Positions 45,600 to 54,603 are shown, counted from the stretch's first letter. The stretch is DNA of 64,000 nt from Pseudomonadota bacterium (GCA_023389155.1 JAEWEV010000013.1:130806-194805); one strand, 5' to 3'. Translations and numbers: made by a program. Notes: a model not told the origin generated them from the letters alone.

Positions 45600-45839
45600 A
45601 TGCCCTCGACGGTTCTTTGCAGAGCAGCATTATTGATGATTCTGGGAGCGATTCTCTCTGGATGTTCCGGCGGAGGTGGCGGATCGTCACTTCGTAGTAG
45701 CGAATGCGCCTGGTATCGCAGCAGTTGTCAATACGAAGGCTCGTATGAGGCGGACGAGAAAGACTACGCCGAACGCGAGGCGCAGAGGTTGAATCGCCGC
45801 GAATCTTCCCGGCTGGGCGGTGGCGGCTGGTTCTGGTGA
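45600..45839 (+). CDS. Small lipoprotein
   Basis: Peptide of 79 residues with a lipoprotein signal: hydrophobic stretch then ILSGC at about residue 21, followed by a run of glycines and serines. The mature part has two more cysteines (SECAWYRSSC) and a charged region. AAGGAG lies seven bases before the ATG; a GTG at 45591 is less likely. No family recognised; likely membrane-anchored in the periplasm. Confidence 0.72.
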   Translation: MPSTVLCRAALLMILGAILSGCSGGGGGSSLRSSECAWYRSSCQYEGSYEADEKDYAEREAQRLNRRESSRLGGGGWFW

Positions 45840-45841
45840 CG

Positions 45842-45870
45842 GGAGCTGGCTCGGCATCAGCCAAAGCTCC
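45842..45870. terminator. Hairpin between convergent genes
   Basis: GGAGCTGGCT pairs with AGCC and AGCTCC around a seven-base loop, with a two-base bulge. It sits in the 97-base gap between the convergent lipoprotein and membrane protein genes. No T run, so the call is tentative. Confidence 0.4.
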
Positions 45871-45936
45871 TGAAGGCTATAGGTTGCGGTTGCTTGGTAT
45901 TCGCTTTGTAATTAATTGGCGGCTTCCGCGAGTTGA

Positions 45937-46437
45937 TCAGAATCGGTAAAAGCTGGGTAAGGCAGGAGCCCGCCTGACAAGTGCAATTTTTTCCTTGCGC
46001 GAAAACCTGACTGGCAGGCGCATGCCCGGCTTAAAATAGTTCTTGCCTTCGTTCGTCATGCTTTGCTTGACATTGCTCTCGAACAATACTGTGTCGCCGC
46101 CTGCGGCATAGACGGCAAGGTGCAGTCGCACCCACAGATCTTCTGTATTGTCGCTATCGTAATAATCGGGTGGGGTAAGAATAACCCCTTCGCCTTCTTC
46201 CCCGTTAGAGATAATCTTATCTGCTATCTCCTGGCTCTCTGATGTGCTTAAAATAAAAAAGAAAACCGCCACCAATCCCAAGGCCATGCCAACCTTGGAG
46301 GCGAAAGCGCTGGTTGAGATGGAAATCACTTCCGCGATAGATGATGCCAAGGAACCCACGATACAAAGTATTCCAGCAATGCCGAAGACGATGGCAAGGT
46401 TGCGATAAGGTCGATGGAAGAAAGAGAATGTTCGCAT
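45937..46437 (-). CDS. Small membrane protein, DUF3592-like architecture
   Basis: Protein of 166 residues with hydrophobic segments at about 13-37 and 45-62 and a soluble domain, ending GMRLPVRFSRKEKIALVRR. The layout matches the proteins at 22786 and 38018. It lies outside the T6SS islands, beside genes of unknown function. The start at 46437 is the first Met before MRTFSFFHRPYRN. Function unknown. Confidence 0.72.
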   Translation of the reverse strand: MRTFSFFHRPYRNLAIVFGIAGILCIVGSLASSIAEVISISTSAFASKVGMALGLVAVFFFILSTSESQEIADKIISNGEEGEGVILTPPDYYDSDNTEDLWVRLHLAVYAAGGDTVLFESNVKQSMTNEGKNYFKPGMRLPVRFSRKEKIALVRRAPALPSFYRF

Positions 46438-46612
46438 AAAGTAACGAGCCCGTATTGTATGCTTTCACGTTGCTGCAGTCGTTCTGACGACTATACTAAG
46501 AAATGTGGAAGAATAGGGCAGTACGGGGGCATTCGCGGGATATTTCATTTGTACTCCAGAGTATTAGCGCGATTGCCGCTAGAGACAATTTCAGTCCCGA
46601 CAAATAGGTGCC

Positions 46613-47242
46613 ATGACAGATTCGCCAAACATTTCCGTCAACATTCTCTATCAATGGGATGAAGACACGAGTCAGACCGCGAGCTTCAAACCAGCCAATA
46701 GCAAGGCCGCGCTGATTTGCTGGACGGTCCTGCCTCTCCCTATTGATGAAGGTGTCCCTCAGCCAATTATCAGGACGGTGGCAGAAACGGCCGCAGCGCT
46801 CGGAACGGTTGCCTTTCGGCTGTTTTTTAATGACGATCTCGCAGACGGACTTAGCGTTCATCCGGCGTCGCGCGCCTGGTTGGGCAAAAATCTGTGGGAG
46901 TGGGTGACACGTTCATGGCCAGCAACAATTGCGACTGCCACCACTGCCGACGCTGCGGCGGAGATGTTCCTGCAGGATTGGCATTTGCAGGGGCAAACTG
47001 CTTTGGTGCTGCGCGCAGATTCCCTTTCACAAGAAAGTATGAATCAGCTTAGACGGGTAAGGGACTGGCGCAGCCGGAGTTTTCCGGCAGATGCACGGCT
47101 GCTGATAGCACCTTGTGTGGATGGAGAAGGGGCCATGTTTGCTGCAAGCCAGGCACATGAGCTTGAAGAGGCATTGCAAATGGTAGTGCGCAGATTGAAA
47201 GAGGCGGCCATACCCGTCACGGTTGAGGGCTCTGCTCGGTGA
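46613..47242 (+). CDS. Protein of unknown function
   Basis: Protein of 209 residues with no signal peptide or membrane segment. No family recognised. Features: an acidic, mixed alpha/beta composition, a tryptophan-rich middle (WLGKNLWEWVTRSWP, about 89-103) and a helical end (ELEEALQMVVRRLKEAAIPV). It is convergent with the DUF4202 gene and divergent from the membrane protein at 45937. The coding frame is supported mainly by length and lack of competing frames. Confidence 0.55.
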   Translation: MTDSPNISVNILYQWDEDTSQTASFKPANSKAALICWTVLPLPIDEGVPQPIIRTVAETAAALGTVAFRLFFNDDLADGLSVHPASRAWLGKNLWEWVTRSWPATIATATTADAAAEMFLQDWHLQGQTALVLRADSLSQESMNQLRRVRDWRSRSFPADARLLIAPCVDGEGAMFAASQAHELEEALQMVVRRLKEAAIPVTVEGSAR

Positions 47243-47383
47243 TCGCGGCACGCGCCCGCCACTGAGAAATACATGCATTCTTCATCGAGCCGTCACAGGT
47301 GAAATTGGCCGGCGGGTTGCTATATGTCAGCCGTGTTTCCTCAAATTTTACTCGCAATATTCACGCCTGCCTGCGATTTGCAA

Positions 47384-47974
47384 TTACAGCCCGGCCAACG
47401 CCTCTTTGATAATTGCGAGCCCCTGCGGACTGTATTCAAGCGTCAATGCCTGTTGACGACCGGCCTCGTCCATCTTCAGCAGCGACTTCTGGATAATGTC
47501 CACAATCTTTTCTTCATTGCCCACACGAAAATCTTCAAACTGATATTGGAGGAAGACCAGACACAGGGCATTTTCCATGACCTGCACCTCGGCATCCTGC
47601 TTGATACCGCGCTTCAGAAGAATCGTCTGTACGCGCTCGATCGTACTATCCTCGAAATTCAGGTCGCGCAGGATGGTTGCGGCCATGTCAGCGTGATGAC
47701 GAGCCAGCGCCTTACGCCAGGTCAGATAGCCGATGCGTCCTTCGGGATACTCACGCCGGGCAATCTGCCAGCGGCCGATATGCTGGCATCGAGAGGCCAG
47801 TCGCAAGGCGTCCGACGCATTTGGCTCCAGCCTGAGCACCCAATCGGTGAGTTTGTTCGCCAGGAAAAATTCCTGGGGCCACTCCTGGCCTTGCCAGGTG
47901 AAGGTGTTCGGATCGGTCTTGTTAACGGCGTCAAAGGCTTCGAAAGCCTGATCCAGCCTGGAATTTTCGGTCAT
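47384..47974 (-). CDS. DUF4202 family protein
   Basis: Protein of 196 residues matching the DUF4202 pattern: RLDQAFEAFDAVNKTDPN at the start, ASRCQHIGRWQIARREYP, GYLTWRKALARHHADMAATIL, then ALCLVFLQYQFEDF. The conserved His, Arg and Asp residues are typical of all-alpha HD-like proteins. In other bacteria it often sits near sulfur-assimilation genes, which are not seen here. The ATG at 47974 gives the family N-terminus; the frame above it lacks homology. Function unknown. Confidence 0.82.
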   Translation of the reverse strand: MTENSRLDQAFEAFDAVNKTDPNTFTWQGQEWPQEFFLANKLTDWVLRLEPNASDALRLASRCQHIGRWQIARREYPEGRIGYLTWRKALARHHADMAATILRDLNFEDSTIERVQTILLKRGIKQDAEVQVMENALCLVFLQYQFEDFRVGNEEKIVDIIQKSLLKMDEAGRQQALTLEYSPQGLAIIKEALAGL

Positions 47975-48034
47975 TGGTCTGTCTTTGTTGGTTTGATAGC
48001 GGAGGCTGTGGCATAAGGGTTGGACACTAACCAT

Positions 48035-48560
48035 AATAATAATGCGAACCGCGCGGGCTAGCCTGCCAGCGGGCCGATTTCAATTGAATTAAGTTATCAG
48101 GTGAATTTCAGACAAAATTAATACGGCGGCCAAACATTTAAGTGAACCGCTGAGCATATACCATCCCTAATTAGGACGTCAAAAGATCATCCAAATCTAC
48201 CTTTGACTATTTATAAAAAAACACTCTTTGGAAAAGTTAATTATCTTCGCTGTTTCCACACGATTGATGATGGGCAGATTTTTTCGGCGCAAGTAATATG
48301 TATGAAAAAATGCAGGTTCGGATGCGAAATGGTTCGGCGCTTCGGAAGATGTATTGCGTGCGTTCCGGGGCGGGGGTAGCACAGAATACGATAAATACAT
48401 TGATGCTATCGATAATGGCGGCTTCAATTAGCTTAAAGTTGAGTTTTGTTTGCGGTGCGATTTGCAGTTAATCTTACAATGAAGGCGCCGGTATAATAGT
48501 ACCGACCAGCAGCACAGTTCACTACGCTTTTATGCGATTTTTCAGAGGCACCATCAGGCC
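48035..48560. other. Region with only traces of coding sequence
   Basis: More than 500 bases without a supported full gene. It is AT-rich near 48180-48300. A short open stretch with protein-like composition at 48306-48431 lacks a start, and a TATAAT at 48492-48497 could be the -10 element for the following genes (TTAATC 18 bases upstream is a weak -35). Confidence 0.45.
48306..48431 (+). pseudogene. Possible gene remnant
   Basis: Directly after a stop codon, 41 codons read as a plausible protein end (SDAKWFGASEDVLRAFRGGG and EYDKYIDAIDNGGF) and finish with TAG. There is no start codon or ribosome-binding site. No family recognised. It may be the tail of a deleted gene, or chance. Confidence 0.25.
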
Positions 48561-48710
48561 ATGATACCCATTTCCTTACTTTCGTCTGTTCACAGGCACG
48601 ATCTTACGCATCCCCTCGGTGCCTGTCTGATTCAGGCAGCAGCATTTGTGGTGCGAGACACTATCGGCGCTGTTGTGGCACCGATGTCGACCGATGGATG
48701 GGCGGGCTGA
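48561..48710 (+). CDS. Small ORF overlapping the start of yggS
   Basis: Reading frame of 49 codons (MIPISLLSSVHRHDL... ending MSTDGWAG). Its TGA at 48708-48710 shares a base with the preferred ATG of yggS, which could couple translation. A weak AGAGG lies 12 bases before its ATG. It may be a leader peptide or chance. No family recognised. Confidence 0.3.
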   Translation: MIPISLLSSVHRHDLTHPLGACLIQAAAFVVRDTIGAVVAPMSTDGWAG

Positions 48711-49525
48711 TGTCAGTATCATTTGACACGCAGACCGGCCACGATCAGCACGGTCTCTATCCCGAGGCCACGACGGTGGACGATTTTCGGCGCAATCTGA
48801 CAGCCGTAAGGGCACGCATTGACGCCGCTTGCCGCCGCGTCGGCCGCGATCCGGCCACGGTGCGCCTGCTGCCGGTCAGCAAGACCAAGCCCGAGGCCAA
48901 CCTGCGACTCGCCCACGCGGCAGGCTGTCGGATGCTAGGCGAGAACAAAGTGCAGGAAGCCTACCGCAAGTGGGAGGCAATGCAGGACTTGACCGATCTG
49001 CAATGGTCGGTCATTGGCCACCTGCAGACCAATAAGGCCAAATTGGTGGCGCGCTTTGCCGCTGAATTTCAGGCCCTTGACAGCTTGCGTGTTGCCGAGA
49101 CGCTGGATCGCCACCTGCAAGCTCAGGGTCGCTCACTGGATGTATTCGTGCAGGTCAATACCTCGGGCGAAGAGAGCAAATATGGCCTCGCGCCCAAGGA
49201 TGTGCCCGCGTTCATTCAGGCGTTGCCTGCGTTTTCGGCTTTGCGCGTACGCGGGCTGATGACACTGGCGTTGTTTTCCAGCGAAGCCGAGCGGGTACGC
49301 CAGTGCTTTGTACTGCTGCGTGATCTGCGCGATCGGTTGCGCCAGGACGCGCCCGCAGACGTCTTCCTGGACGAGTTGTCGATGGGCATGTCCGGCGACT
49401 TCGAGATCGCCATCGAGGAAGGCGCCACTGTGGTGCGCGTTGGTCAGGCTATCTTTGGCGCGCGTCCCACGCCTGACAGCCATTACTGGCCCGGCGAACC
49501 CAGCACAGGGCAGGCCCAACCATGA
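48710..49525 (+). CDS. yggS: YggS/PROSC-type pyridoxal phosphate homeostasis protein
   Basis: PLP-binding protein of 271 residues, alanine-racemase-like barrel. The PLP lysine is K58 in LLPVSKTKPE; MLGENKVQEAYRKWEAM, WSVIGHLQTNKAK and ELSMGMSGDFEIAIEEGATVVRVG are family hallmarks. Either ATG, 48698 or 48710, is possible; 48710 coincides with a stop-start overlap. It buffers PLP and keeps amino acid pools balanced. The downstream pyridoxal kinase, reached through another overlapped small ORF, makes this a vitamin B6 unit. Confidence 0.92.
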   Translation: MSVSFDTQTGHDQHGLYPEATTVDDFRRNLTAVRARIDAACRRVGRDPATVRLLPVSKTKPEANLRLAHAAGCRMLGENKVQEAYRKWEAMQDLTDLQWSVIGHLQTNKAKLVARFAAEFQALDSLRVAETLDRHLQAQGRSLDVFVQVNTSGEESKYGLAPKDVPAFIQALPAFSALRVRGLMTLALFSSEAERVRQCFVLLRDLRDRLRQDAPADVFLDELSMGMSGDFEIAIEEGATVVRVGQAIFGARPTPDSHYWPGEPSTGQAQP

Positions 49526-49740
49526 CAATTGCCATTACCTGCCGCCATCCGGATCCTGAGTACCCTTGCACGTTGGCACCGCTGCTTGTGATACCAGGCT
49601 GTGCCGTGCGCTATCTGGATACAGCACGCTATGACTTAAATGCGGGGGATACGGCATCAGCCGATTTGCTGTCGGTACAGGGGCGGTTCGCTTGCTGGCT
49701 GAATGGAATCGATATAGCCTTTACAGGGGCGGCAAGATGA
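49522..49740 (+). CDS. Small unknown protein between yggS and pdxY
   Basis: 72-residue frame that starts inside the yggS stop (ATGA) and ends inside the pdxY start (ATGA). Such overlaps on both sides are unlikely by chance and point to a real translated cistron. Sequence features: cysteines near 7, 16, 27 and 59, and no membrane segment. No family recognised. A role in B6 handling is only suggested by position. Confidence 0.55.
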   Translation: MTIAITCRHPDPEYPCTLAPLLVIPGCAVRYLDTARYDLNAGDTASADLLSVQGRFACWLNGIDIAFTGAAR

Positions 49741-50594
49741 ATGACAGCTCATCCTTTGAGACACTTCGGCCACTTTCGCTGGATGTGGTTTCGGTGCAAT
49801 CACAAGTGGTATATGGCCGGGTGGGCAACAACGTAGCGGTGCCGACCCTGGACGCGCTGGGGCTGTCGGTTGCCGCGGTTCCTACCGTGGTGTTCAGCAA
49901 TACGCCACACTACCCGACCATGCACGGCGGCGCGCTGCCCATCGAATGGTTCGATGCCTATTTGCAGGACTTGTCTGCGCGCGGGGCACTCCACGCGTTG
50001 CGCGCCATTCTGGTCGGTTATCTGGGCAATCCACAACAGGCTGATTCCCTCGCTCGTTGGGTTCGGGCGCGACTGGAGGAATGCGCTGATTTGCGCGTCA
50101 TCATCGACCCGGTGATTGGCGATCATGACCACGGCATCTATGTCGACATCAGCCTGGTCGATGCCTATCGCCGGGACTTGTTGTCATTAGCCGACGGCCT
50201 GACGCCTAACGGTTTTGAACTGGCGCAGCTGACCGGCCTGGCGGTGGACGATCTCGAGAGCGTGGTCGTTGCTGCCCGCAGCTTGTTGACGGGACGCACG
50301 CAATGGGTTGCCGTAACCAGTGCAGCACCGGATACCTGGGCAGAGGACGAGATGAAGGTGGTGCTCGTTACCCGCACGCAATTCGACGTCATCGTTCATC
50401 CGCGCATCGACGCCACCCCGAAAGGCACGGGTGACCTGTTCTGTGCCACCCTGACCGGGCTTTGGCTTAACGGTATGGAACTGGCACAAGCCGTCGCTCA
50501 GGCGTGTGAGCACGTGGTGCAAGCGTTGCGCCGTACCGAAAAGGCGCAATGCGCCGAACTGCTACTGCCAATTGGCGGGCAACCACGACAGTGA
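49737..50594 (+). CDS. pdxY: Pyridoxal kinase
   Basis: Ribokinase-superfamily kinase of 285 residues. DVVSVQSQVVYGRVGNNVAVPTLDALG, PTVVFSNTPHYPTM, IIDPVIGDHDHGIYVD and LTPNGFELAQLTG are typical of PdxY. The catalytic motif is KGTGDLFCATL, with Asp as base. It phosphorylates pyridoxal to PLP. The ATG at 49737 overlaps the stop of the small upstream ORF; the frame above that is not homologous. Confidence 0.93.
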   Translation: MNDSSSFETLRPLSLDVVSVQSQVVYGRVGNNVAVPTLDALGLSVAAVPTVVFSNTPHYPTMHGGALPIEWFDAYLQDLSARGALHALRAILVGYLGNPQQADSLARWVRARLEECADLRVIIDPVIGDHDHGIYVDISLVDAYRRDLLSLADGLTPNGFELAQLTGLAVDDLESVVVAARSLLTGRTQWVAVTSAAPDTWAEDEMKVVLVTRTQFDVIVHPRIDATPKGTGDLFCATLTGLWLNGMELAQAVAQACEHVVQALRRTEKAQCAELLLPIGGQPRQ

Positions 50595-50601
50595 ATTTTC
50601 A

Positions 50602-50629
50602 ATAAAAAAGCCAGACGCAAGCGCCTGGC
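50602..50629 (-). terminator. Rho-independent terminator for the leftward Bug gene
   Basis: Read on the minus strand, GCCAGGCGC...GCGTCTGGC forms a stem with one mismatch, followed by six T. It ends the transcript of the gene at 50657-51634; the stem could also act on pdxY from the other side. Confidence 0.8.
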
Positions 50630-50656
50630 CCTACACCGCCCGTCTTTATTATCTTG

Positions 50657-51634
50657 TTAATTCGCAAGTTTGATGCCGGCGTCCCGTATCAGTTTTCCCC
50701 AAGACTCATGCTCGGATTTGGCAAAACTGCCCAGTTCGTCGGAGCTCATTGGCATGGGCTGGATTCCGATTTCAGAGAATTTTTGCTTGATGGTATCGGA
50801 AGCCAGCGCTTCGTTCAGCGCTTTATTCAGAATTTCCTGTCTTTCTTTAGACAGGTTTTTGGGGCCTACCAGGCTTTGCCAGGCATAGGCTTCAAAGCCT
50901 TTTACACCCGCTTCGTCAAATGTGGGGACGTCAGGCAGTATGTCCATGCGTTCAGGCGTGGCAACGGCCAGCACTTTCATTTTTTTCGCCTGAATCATGG
51001 AAATGGAAGGCGGCAGGTCAACAAAAATTGAGTTTACCTGTCCACTTATGAGGTCCTGTACAGCAGGTGCTGATCCTTTGTATGGCACGTGAAGCAGATT
51101 TAGCTTCTGTTCCCGGTTGAATAATTCAAGTGCCATATGTAATGGTGAACCATGGCCAGAGGATGCCGATGTCACTTGACCTGGTTCGTTTTTTACCTTT
51201 TCCATGAACTGCGCCAGGTTGTCTGCCGGAAATGAATTGTTTACGGCAAGCACAATCGGCATTTTTCCCAAACCGCCAATGAAAGAAAAGTCTTGCATGG
51301 CGTCATAGGTAAGGGATTTGTATAAGGCGGGATTAAACGCCAGTGTTCCGGAGTCGACCGTGCCGATGGTATAGCCATCGGGCGTTGCGCGTGCAATAGC
51401 GGTTGCGCCGATAATGCTTGCTGCACCTGGTTTATTGTCGATCACAATTGTCTGCTTCAGGATTTTTCCCATTTCAGTTGCAAGATGACGTGCCATGACA
51501 TCTGTGGTGCCACCTGCTGCGTAGGGAACAATCCAGCGGATTGGCTTGTCTGGGAAGGTTTCCGCATAGGATTGGGCGGTAAATGTCAGCGCCAGGCCGG
51601 CTACCAGGGTTTTGATAAAGCGGAATTTTTTCAT
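50657..51634 (-). CDS. Bug/TctC-family periplasmic solute-binding protein (third)
   Basis: Bug receptor of 325 residues with signal peptide (MKKFRFIKTLVAGLALTFTAQSYA), then FPDKPIRWIVPYAAGGTTDVMAR. It is downstream of an RpiR regulator on the same strand and followed by a strong terminator, so it may be co-transcribed with that regulator and carry a ligand linked to inositol use. No TctAB genes are present. Confidence 0.9.
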   Translation of the reverse strand: MKKFRFIKTLVAGLALTFTAQSYAETFPDKPIRWIVPYAAGGTTDVMARHLATEMGKILKQTIVIDNKPGAASIIGATAIARATPDGYTIGTVDSGTLAFNPALYKSLTYDAMQDFSFIGGLGKMPIVLAVNNSFPADNLAQFMEKVKNEPGQVTSASSGHGSPLHMALELFNREQKLNLLHVPYKGSAPAVQDLISGQVNSIFVDLPPSISMIQAKKMKVLAVATPERMDILPDVPTFDEAGVKGFEAYAWQSLVGPKNLSKERQEILNKALNEALASDTIKQKFSEIGIQPMPMSSDELGSFAKSEHESWGKLIRDAGIKLAN

Positions 51635-51668
51635 GTGAGTCTCCGTTATGGATAATTATTAACTGGTT

Positions 51669-52493
51669 TCAGTTTTGCTGATTGGTTTCGAGTTTGTAGG
51701 CTAGGGATAAAAACAGAATTTGTGCCAGGCAGATGGTGGCGGTAAGCGATCTGAAGGAAAGCGTCTGGTTGTCGGTAGAACACAGCAGATAGTCGGCGAG
51801 ATGGCTGATGGGCGACAGGGCACTGTCGCTGATAAGCACAATTTTTGCCTTCGACTCTTTGGCGTACTGAAGGCAGGTCTGCGTTTCGCCGGCATAGGGA
51901 GAAAAACTGATGGCAAGCAGCACGTCTTCCTGACTCATCGTGCGCATGTATTGTTCGGGCACACCACCTAAGCCATTGAGGAAAATCACTTCTCTTTCGA
52001 GGTTTTGCAGTGCGTAGACCAGATAAGAGGCGATGGGAAGGGACCGGCCCATGCCCGCAATATAGATTTTTCTGGCATTTGCAAGTGTGGTGGCTGACTT
52101 GTCCAGCTCTTTCTGATCCAGAGATTTTTGCAGTTCTTCCAGACTGTTGATGCTACTGGTTACCAGTTTGTCGGTCAGGCTGAGTGAGTCATACGCGCTG
52201 TCGTCGGTAAGTTCCCGACGGATGCGTTCACGGTATTGGTGATGCTTGGGGTTGGCCGTGAGCAGCTGGTCTGTAAAGACGGCCTGCATTTCGCTGTATC
52301 CGGTAAAGCCAAAGCGCTGGGCGAATCGCACGACGGCAGAGGACTGCACGGAACATCCCTTGGCGACATCCTGGACGCGCAGTACGGGGATTTCGTCCTG
52401 GTGACTTTCGACAAAAGAGGCGATCCGCTTAAGTTGCTTTGGCAGATCGTTGTACTCAGTGACCAGTGCAGCAAGAAATTTTTCTACAGTCAT
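51669..52493 (-). CDS. RpiR-family transcriptional regulator (SIS domain)
   Basis: Regulator of 274 residues. N-terminal RpiR helix-turn-helix (about 1-77: RVQDVAKGCSVQSSAVVRFAQRFGFTGYSEMQ) and a C-terminal sugar-isomerase SIS domain (about 125-260: KIYIAGMGRSLPIASYLVYALQ) that binds phosphorylated sugars. Divergent from iolC-iolB; the gap holds palindromic ATAGAA/TTCTAT repeats. Probably represses inositol genes until a phosphorylated intermediate appears. Confidence 0.9.
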   Translation of the reverse strand: MTVEKFLAALVTEYNDLPKQLKRIASFVESHQDEIPVLRVQDVAKGCSVQSSAVVRFAQRFGFTGYSEMQAVFTDQLLTANPKHHQYRERIRRELTDDSAYDSLSLTDKLVTSSINSLEELQKSLDQKELDKSATTLANARKIYIAGMGRSLPIASYLVYALQNLEREVIFLNGLGGVPEQYMRTMSQEDVLLAISFSPYAGETQTCLQYAKESKAKIVLISDSALSPISHLADYLLCSTDNQTLSFRSLTATICLAQILFLSLAYKLETNQQN

Positions 52494-52533
52494 TGCATCA
52501 CCTGTATTGTGGGTGTGATGAATTGTAATATAA

Positions 52534-52570
52534 ATAGAACAAAAATTCTATATTTTTAAAAAATAGAATT
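52534..52570. promoter_or_regulatory. Candidate RpiR operator with three half-sites
   Basis: ATAGAA-N6-TTCTAT (52534-52551) is a perfect inverted repeat, and the same TTCTAT arm pairs again with ATAGAATT at 52563-52570 (arms AATTCTAT/ATAGAATT). The site is in the divergent gap between the RpiR gene and iolC. Confidence 0.6.
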
Positions 52571-52638
52571 ATTATTGCGTTTTCGGACAAATCTCGTTAA
52601 AGTCATGTTTCAATTCCATTTGCCATATCTGAAGAACA

Positions 52639-54603
52639 ATGACATCTACGCAAAACCCTCGTTTCCCGCAAGACAGAGCGCTTGACGTTATCTGTCTTGG
52701 CCGGCTCGCCGTTGATCTTTACGCACAGCAGGTTGGTGCAAAGCTTGAAGATGCGCATTCGTTTGCAAAATATCTGGGCGGCTCGTCAGGCAATATTGCA
52801 TTTGGCACTGCCCGCCTGGGATTGAAATCGTCCATGCTCACCCGGGTTGGTGACGATCACATGGGCAGGTTTCTGGTCCAATCCCTGAAAAATGAGGGTT
52901 GTGATACCAGCCATGTACGTATCGATCCCAATCGTCTGACCGCGCTGGTACTGCTGGGTCTGAAAGACAGGGATACCTTTCCGCTGATTTTCTATCGTGA
53001 AAACTGTGCTGATATGGCCGTGTCCGCAGAGGATTTTTCCGAGGAATATATTGCATCTGCAAAATCATTGCTCATTACCGGTACCCATCTATCTAACCCG
53101 GATGTGTTGCGCACCAGCCGTGCTGCGCTGGGTTTCGCGCGCAAGAACGGTGTAAAAACGGTTCTGGATATTGATTACCGCCCGGTACTTTGGGGGCTGA
53201 CTGGCCAGGCCGATGGTGAAACGCGGTACATCGCCAGTGATGACGTCTCAAAACAGTTGCTGGCTATCCTTCCGGAATTTGACCTGATCGTTGGCACTGA
53301 AGAAGAAATTCAGATCGCCGGCGGATCGGCCGATATTATCCAGGCGCTCAAGGCTATACGCAGCGTCACTGCTGCGACAATCGTATTGAAACGCGGCGCA
53401 GAGGGTTGTAACGTTTTCGAAGACGCTATCCCGGCGCAGTTGCCGCCTGTTTATCCTACTTTCAAAGTAGATGTGTTCAACGTCCTGGGAGCGGGCGATG
53501 CGTTTATGTCAGGGCTGCTCAAGGGATGGATTGATGGTGCTGACTGGGAGCAGACATGTCGACTGGCCAATGCGTGTGGTGCACTGGTGGTGTCCAGACA
53601 TGGATGTGCTCCGGCAATGCCGACTCCCGCAGAACTGGATTATTTCTTTTCCCGAGGCAAGGGTAACACTGCGCTGGAGAAGGATGAATCGCTGCAACGG
53701 CTGCACCGCGTTTCGCGCAAGCGCCGTGAATGGGATAATATTTTTGGCTTTGCGTTTGATCATCGCAGCCAGCTTATTGAACTGGCAGAGCAGGTGGGCG
53801 CAGATCCGCAACGAATTTCACAACTGAAATCGCTATTTGTTCAGGCTGCGATAGAAACTGAGAAGAAATACCAGTCTGGCTTTGGGCACAACGATTCTAT
53901 CGGTATCCTTGCCGACGAGAGACTGGGCCAGGACGCTCTGAACGAGGCGACAGGCCGGGGCTGGTGGATCGGCCGTCCGGTAGAGTTGCCAGGATCCATG
54001 CCTATCGTGTTCGAACCAGGGCGAAGCGTGGGATCAAATCTGATTCATTGGCCCAATGAACATATTGTCAAATGTCTTGTTTATTACGATGTTGATCAGG
54101 AAAAATCGCTAAGGGATGAACAGGAAACGCAGATATTATCGCTTTATCAGGCTGCGCAGATAAGCGGGCACGATTTGCTGCTGGAGATCATTCCCCCTAA
54201 AGATGCTTCAAAAAACCGGGATGAGCAGATCATCCGGGCAATTCGACGATTGTACGAACTTGGCGTGTTGCCGGAGTGGTGGAAAATTGAAGCGTTGTCT
54301 TCAGACAGCTGGAAAGTGCTGGATGAAATCATTAAACGCAATGATCCGTATTGCAAAGGTGTGGTGTTGCTGGGACTTGCGGCGCCGCTGGAATCGGTTG
54401 CCAAAGGGTTTGAAGTGGCCGCAAAATGGCCGGTGTGCAAGGGATTCACAGTCGGCCGTTCGATTTTTCATGAACCGGGTAAAGCCTGGCTGGCAGAATC
54501 CATCGACGACAATCAGCTAAAAGAGCAGGTTCGACACAAGTTTGAGTATTTGATAGAAGCCTGGCTGGGTGCCAGATCGGGCGGGAAAGGGGAGCGGTCA
54601 TGA
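52639..54603 (+). CDS. iolC: Bifunctional 5-dehydro-2-deoxygluconokinase with DUF2090 domain
   Basis: Protein of 654 residues. The first ~325 residues are a PfkB-type kinase (DVICLGRLAVDLYAQQVG, YLGGSSGNIAFG, catalytic GAGDAFMSGLLKGW), matching IolC that phosphorylates 5-dehydro-2-deoxygluconate. The C-terminal ~320 residues are DUF2090 (FGFAFDHRSQLIELA, FTVGRSIFHEPGKAWL), an aldolase-like domain found fused to IolC in many proteobacteria and thought to do the next cleavage step. The stop overlaps iolB (ATGA). Other iol genes are not in the window. Confidence 0.93.
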   Translation: MTSTQNPRFPQDRALDVICLGRLAVDLYAQQVGAKLEDAHSFAKYLGGSSGNIAFGTARLGLKSSMLTRVGDDHMGRFLVQSLKNEGCDTSHVRIDPNRLTALVLLGLKDRDTFPLIFYRENCADMAVSAEDFSEEYIASAKSLLITGTHLSNPDVLRTSRAALGFARKNGVKTVLDIDYRPVLWGLTGQADGETRYIASDDVSKQLLAILPEFDLIVGTEEEIQIAGGSADIIQALKAIRSVTAATIVLKRGAEGCNVFEDAIPAQLPPVYPTFKVDVFNVLGAGDAFMSGLLKGWIDGADWEQTCRLANACGALVVSRHGCAPAMPTPAELDYFFSRGKGNTALEKDESLQRLHRVSRKRREWDNIFGFAFDHRSQLIELAEQVGADPQRISQLKSLFVQAAIETEKKYQSGFGHNDSIGILADERLGQDALNEATGRGWWIGRPVELPGSMPIVFEPGRSVGSNLIHWPNEHIVKCLVYYDVDQEKSLRDEQETQILSLYQAAQISGHDLLLEIIPPKDASKNRDEQIIRAIRRLYELGVLPEWWKIEALSSDSWKVLDEIIKRNDPYCKGVVLLGLAAPLESVAKGFEVAAKWPVCKGFTVGRSIFHEPGKAWLAESIDDNQLKEQVRHKFEYLIEAWLGARSGGKGERS

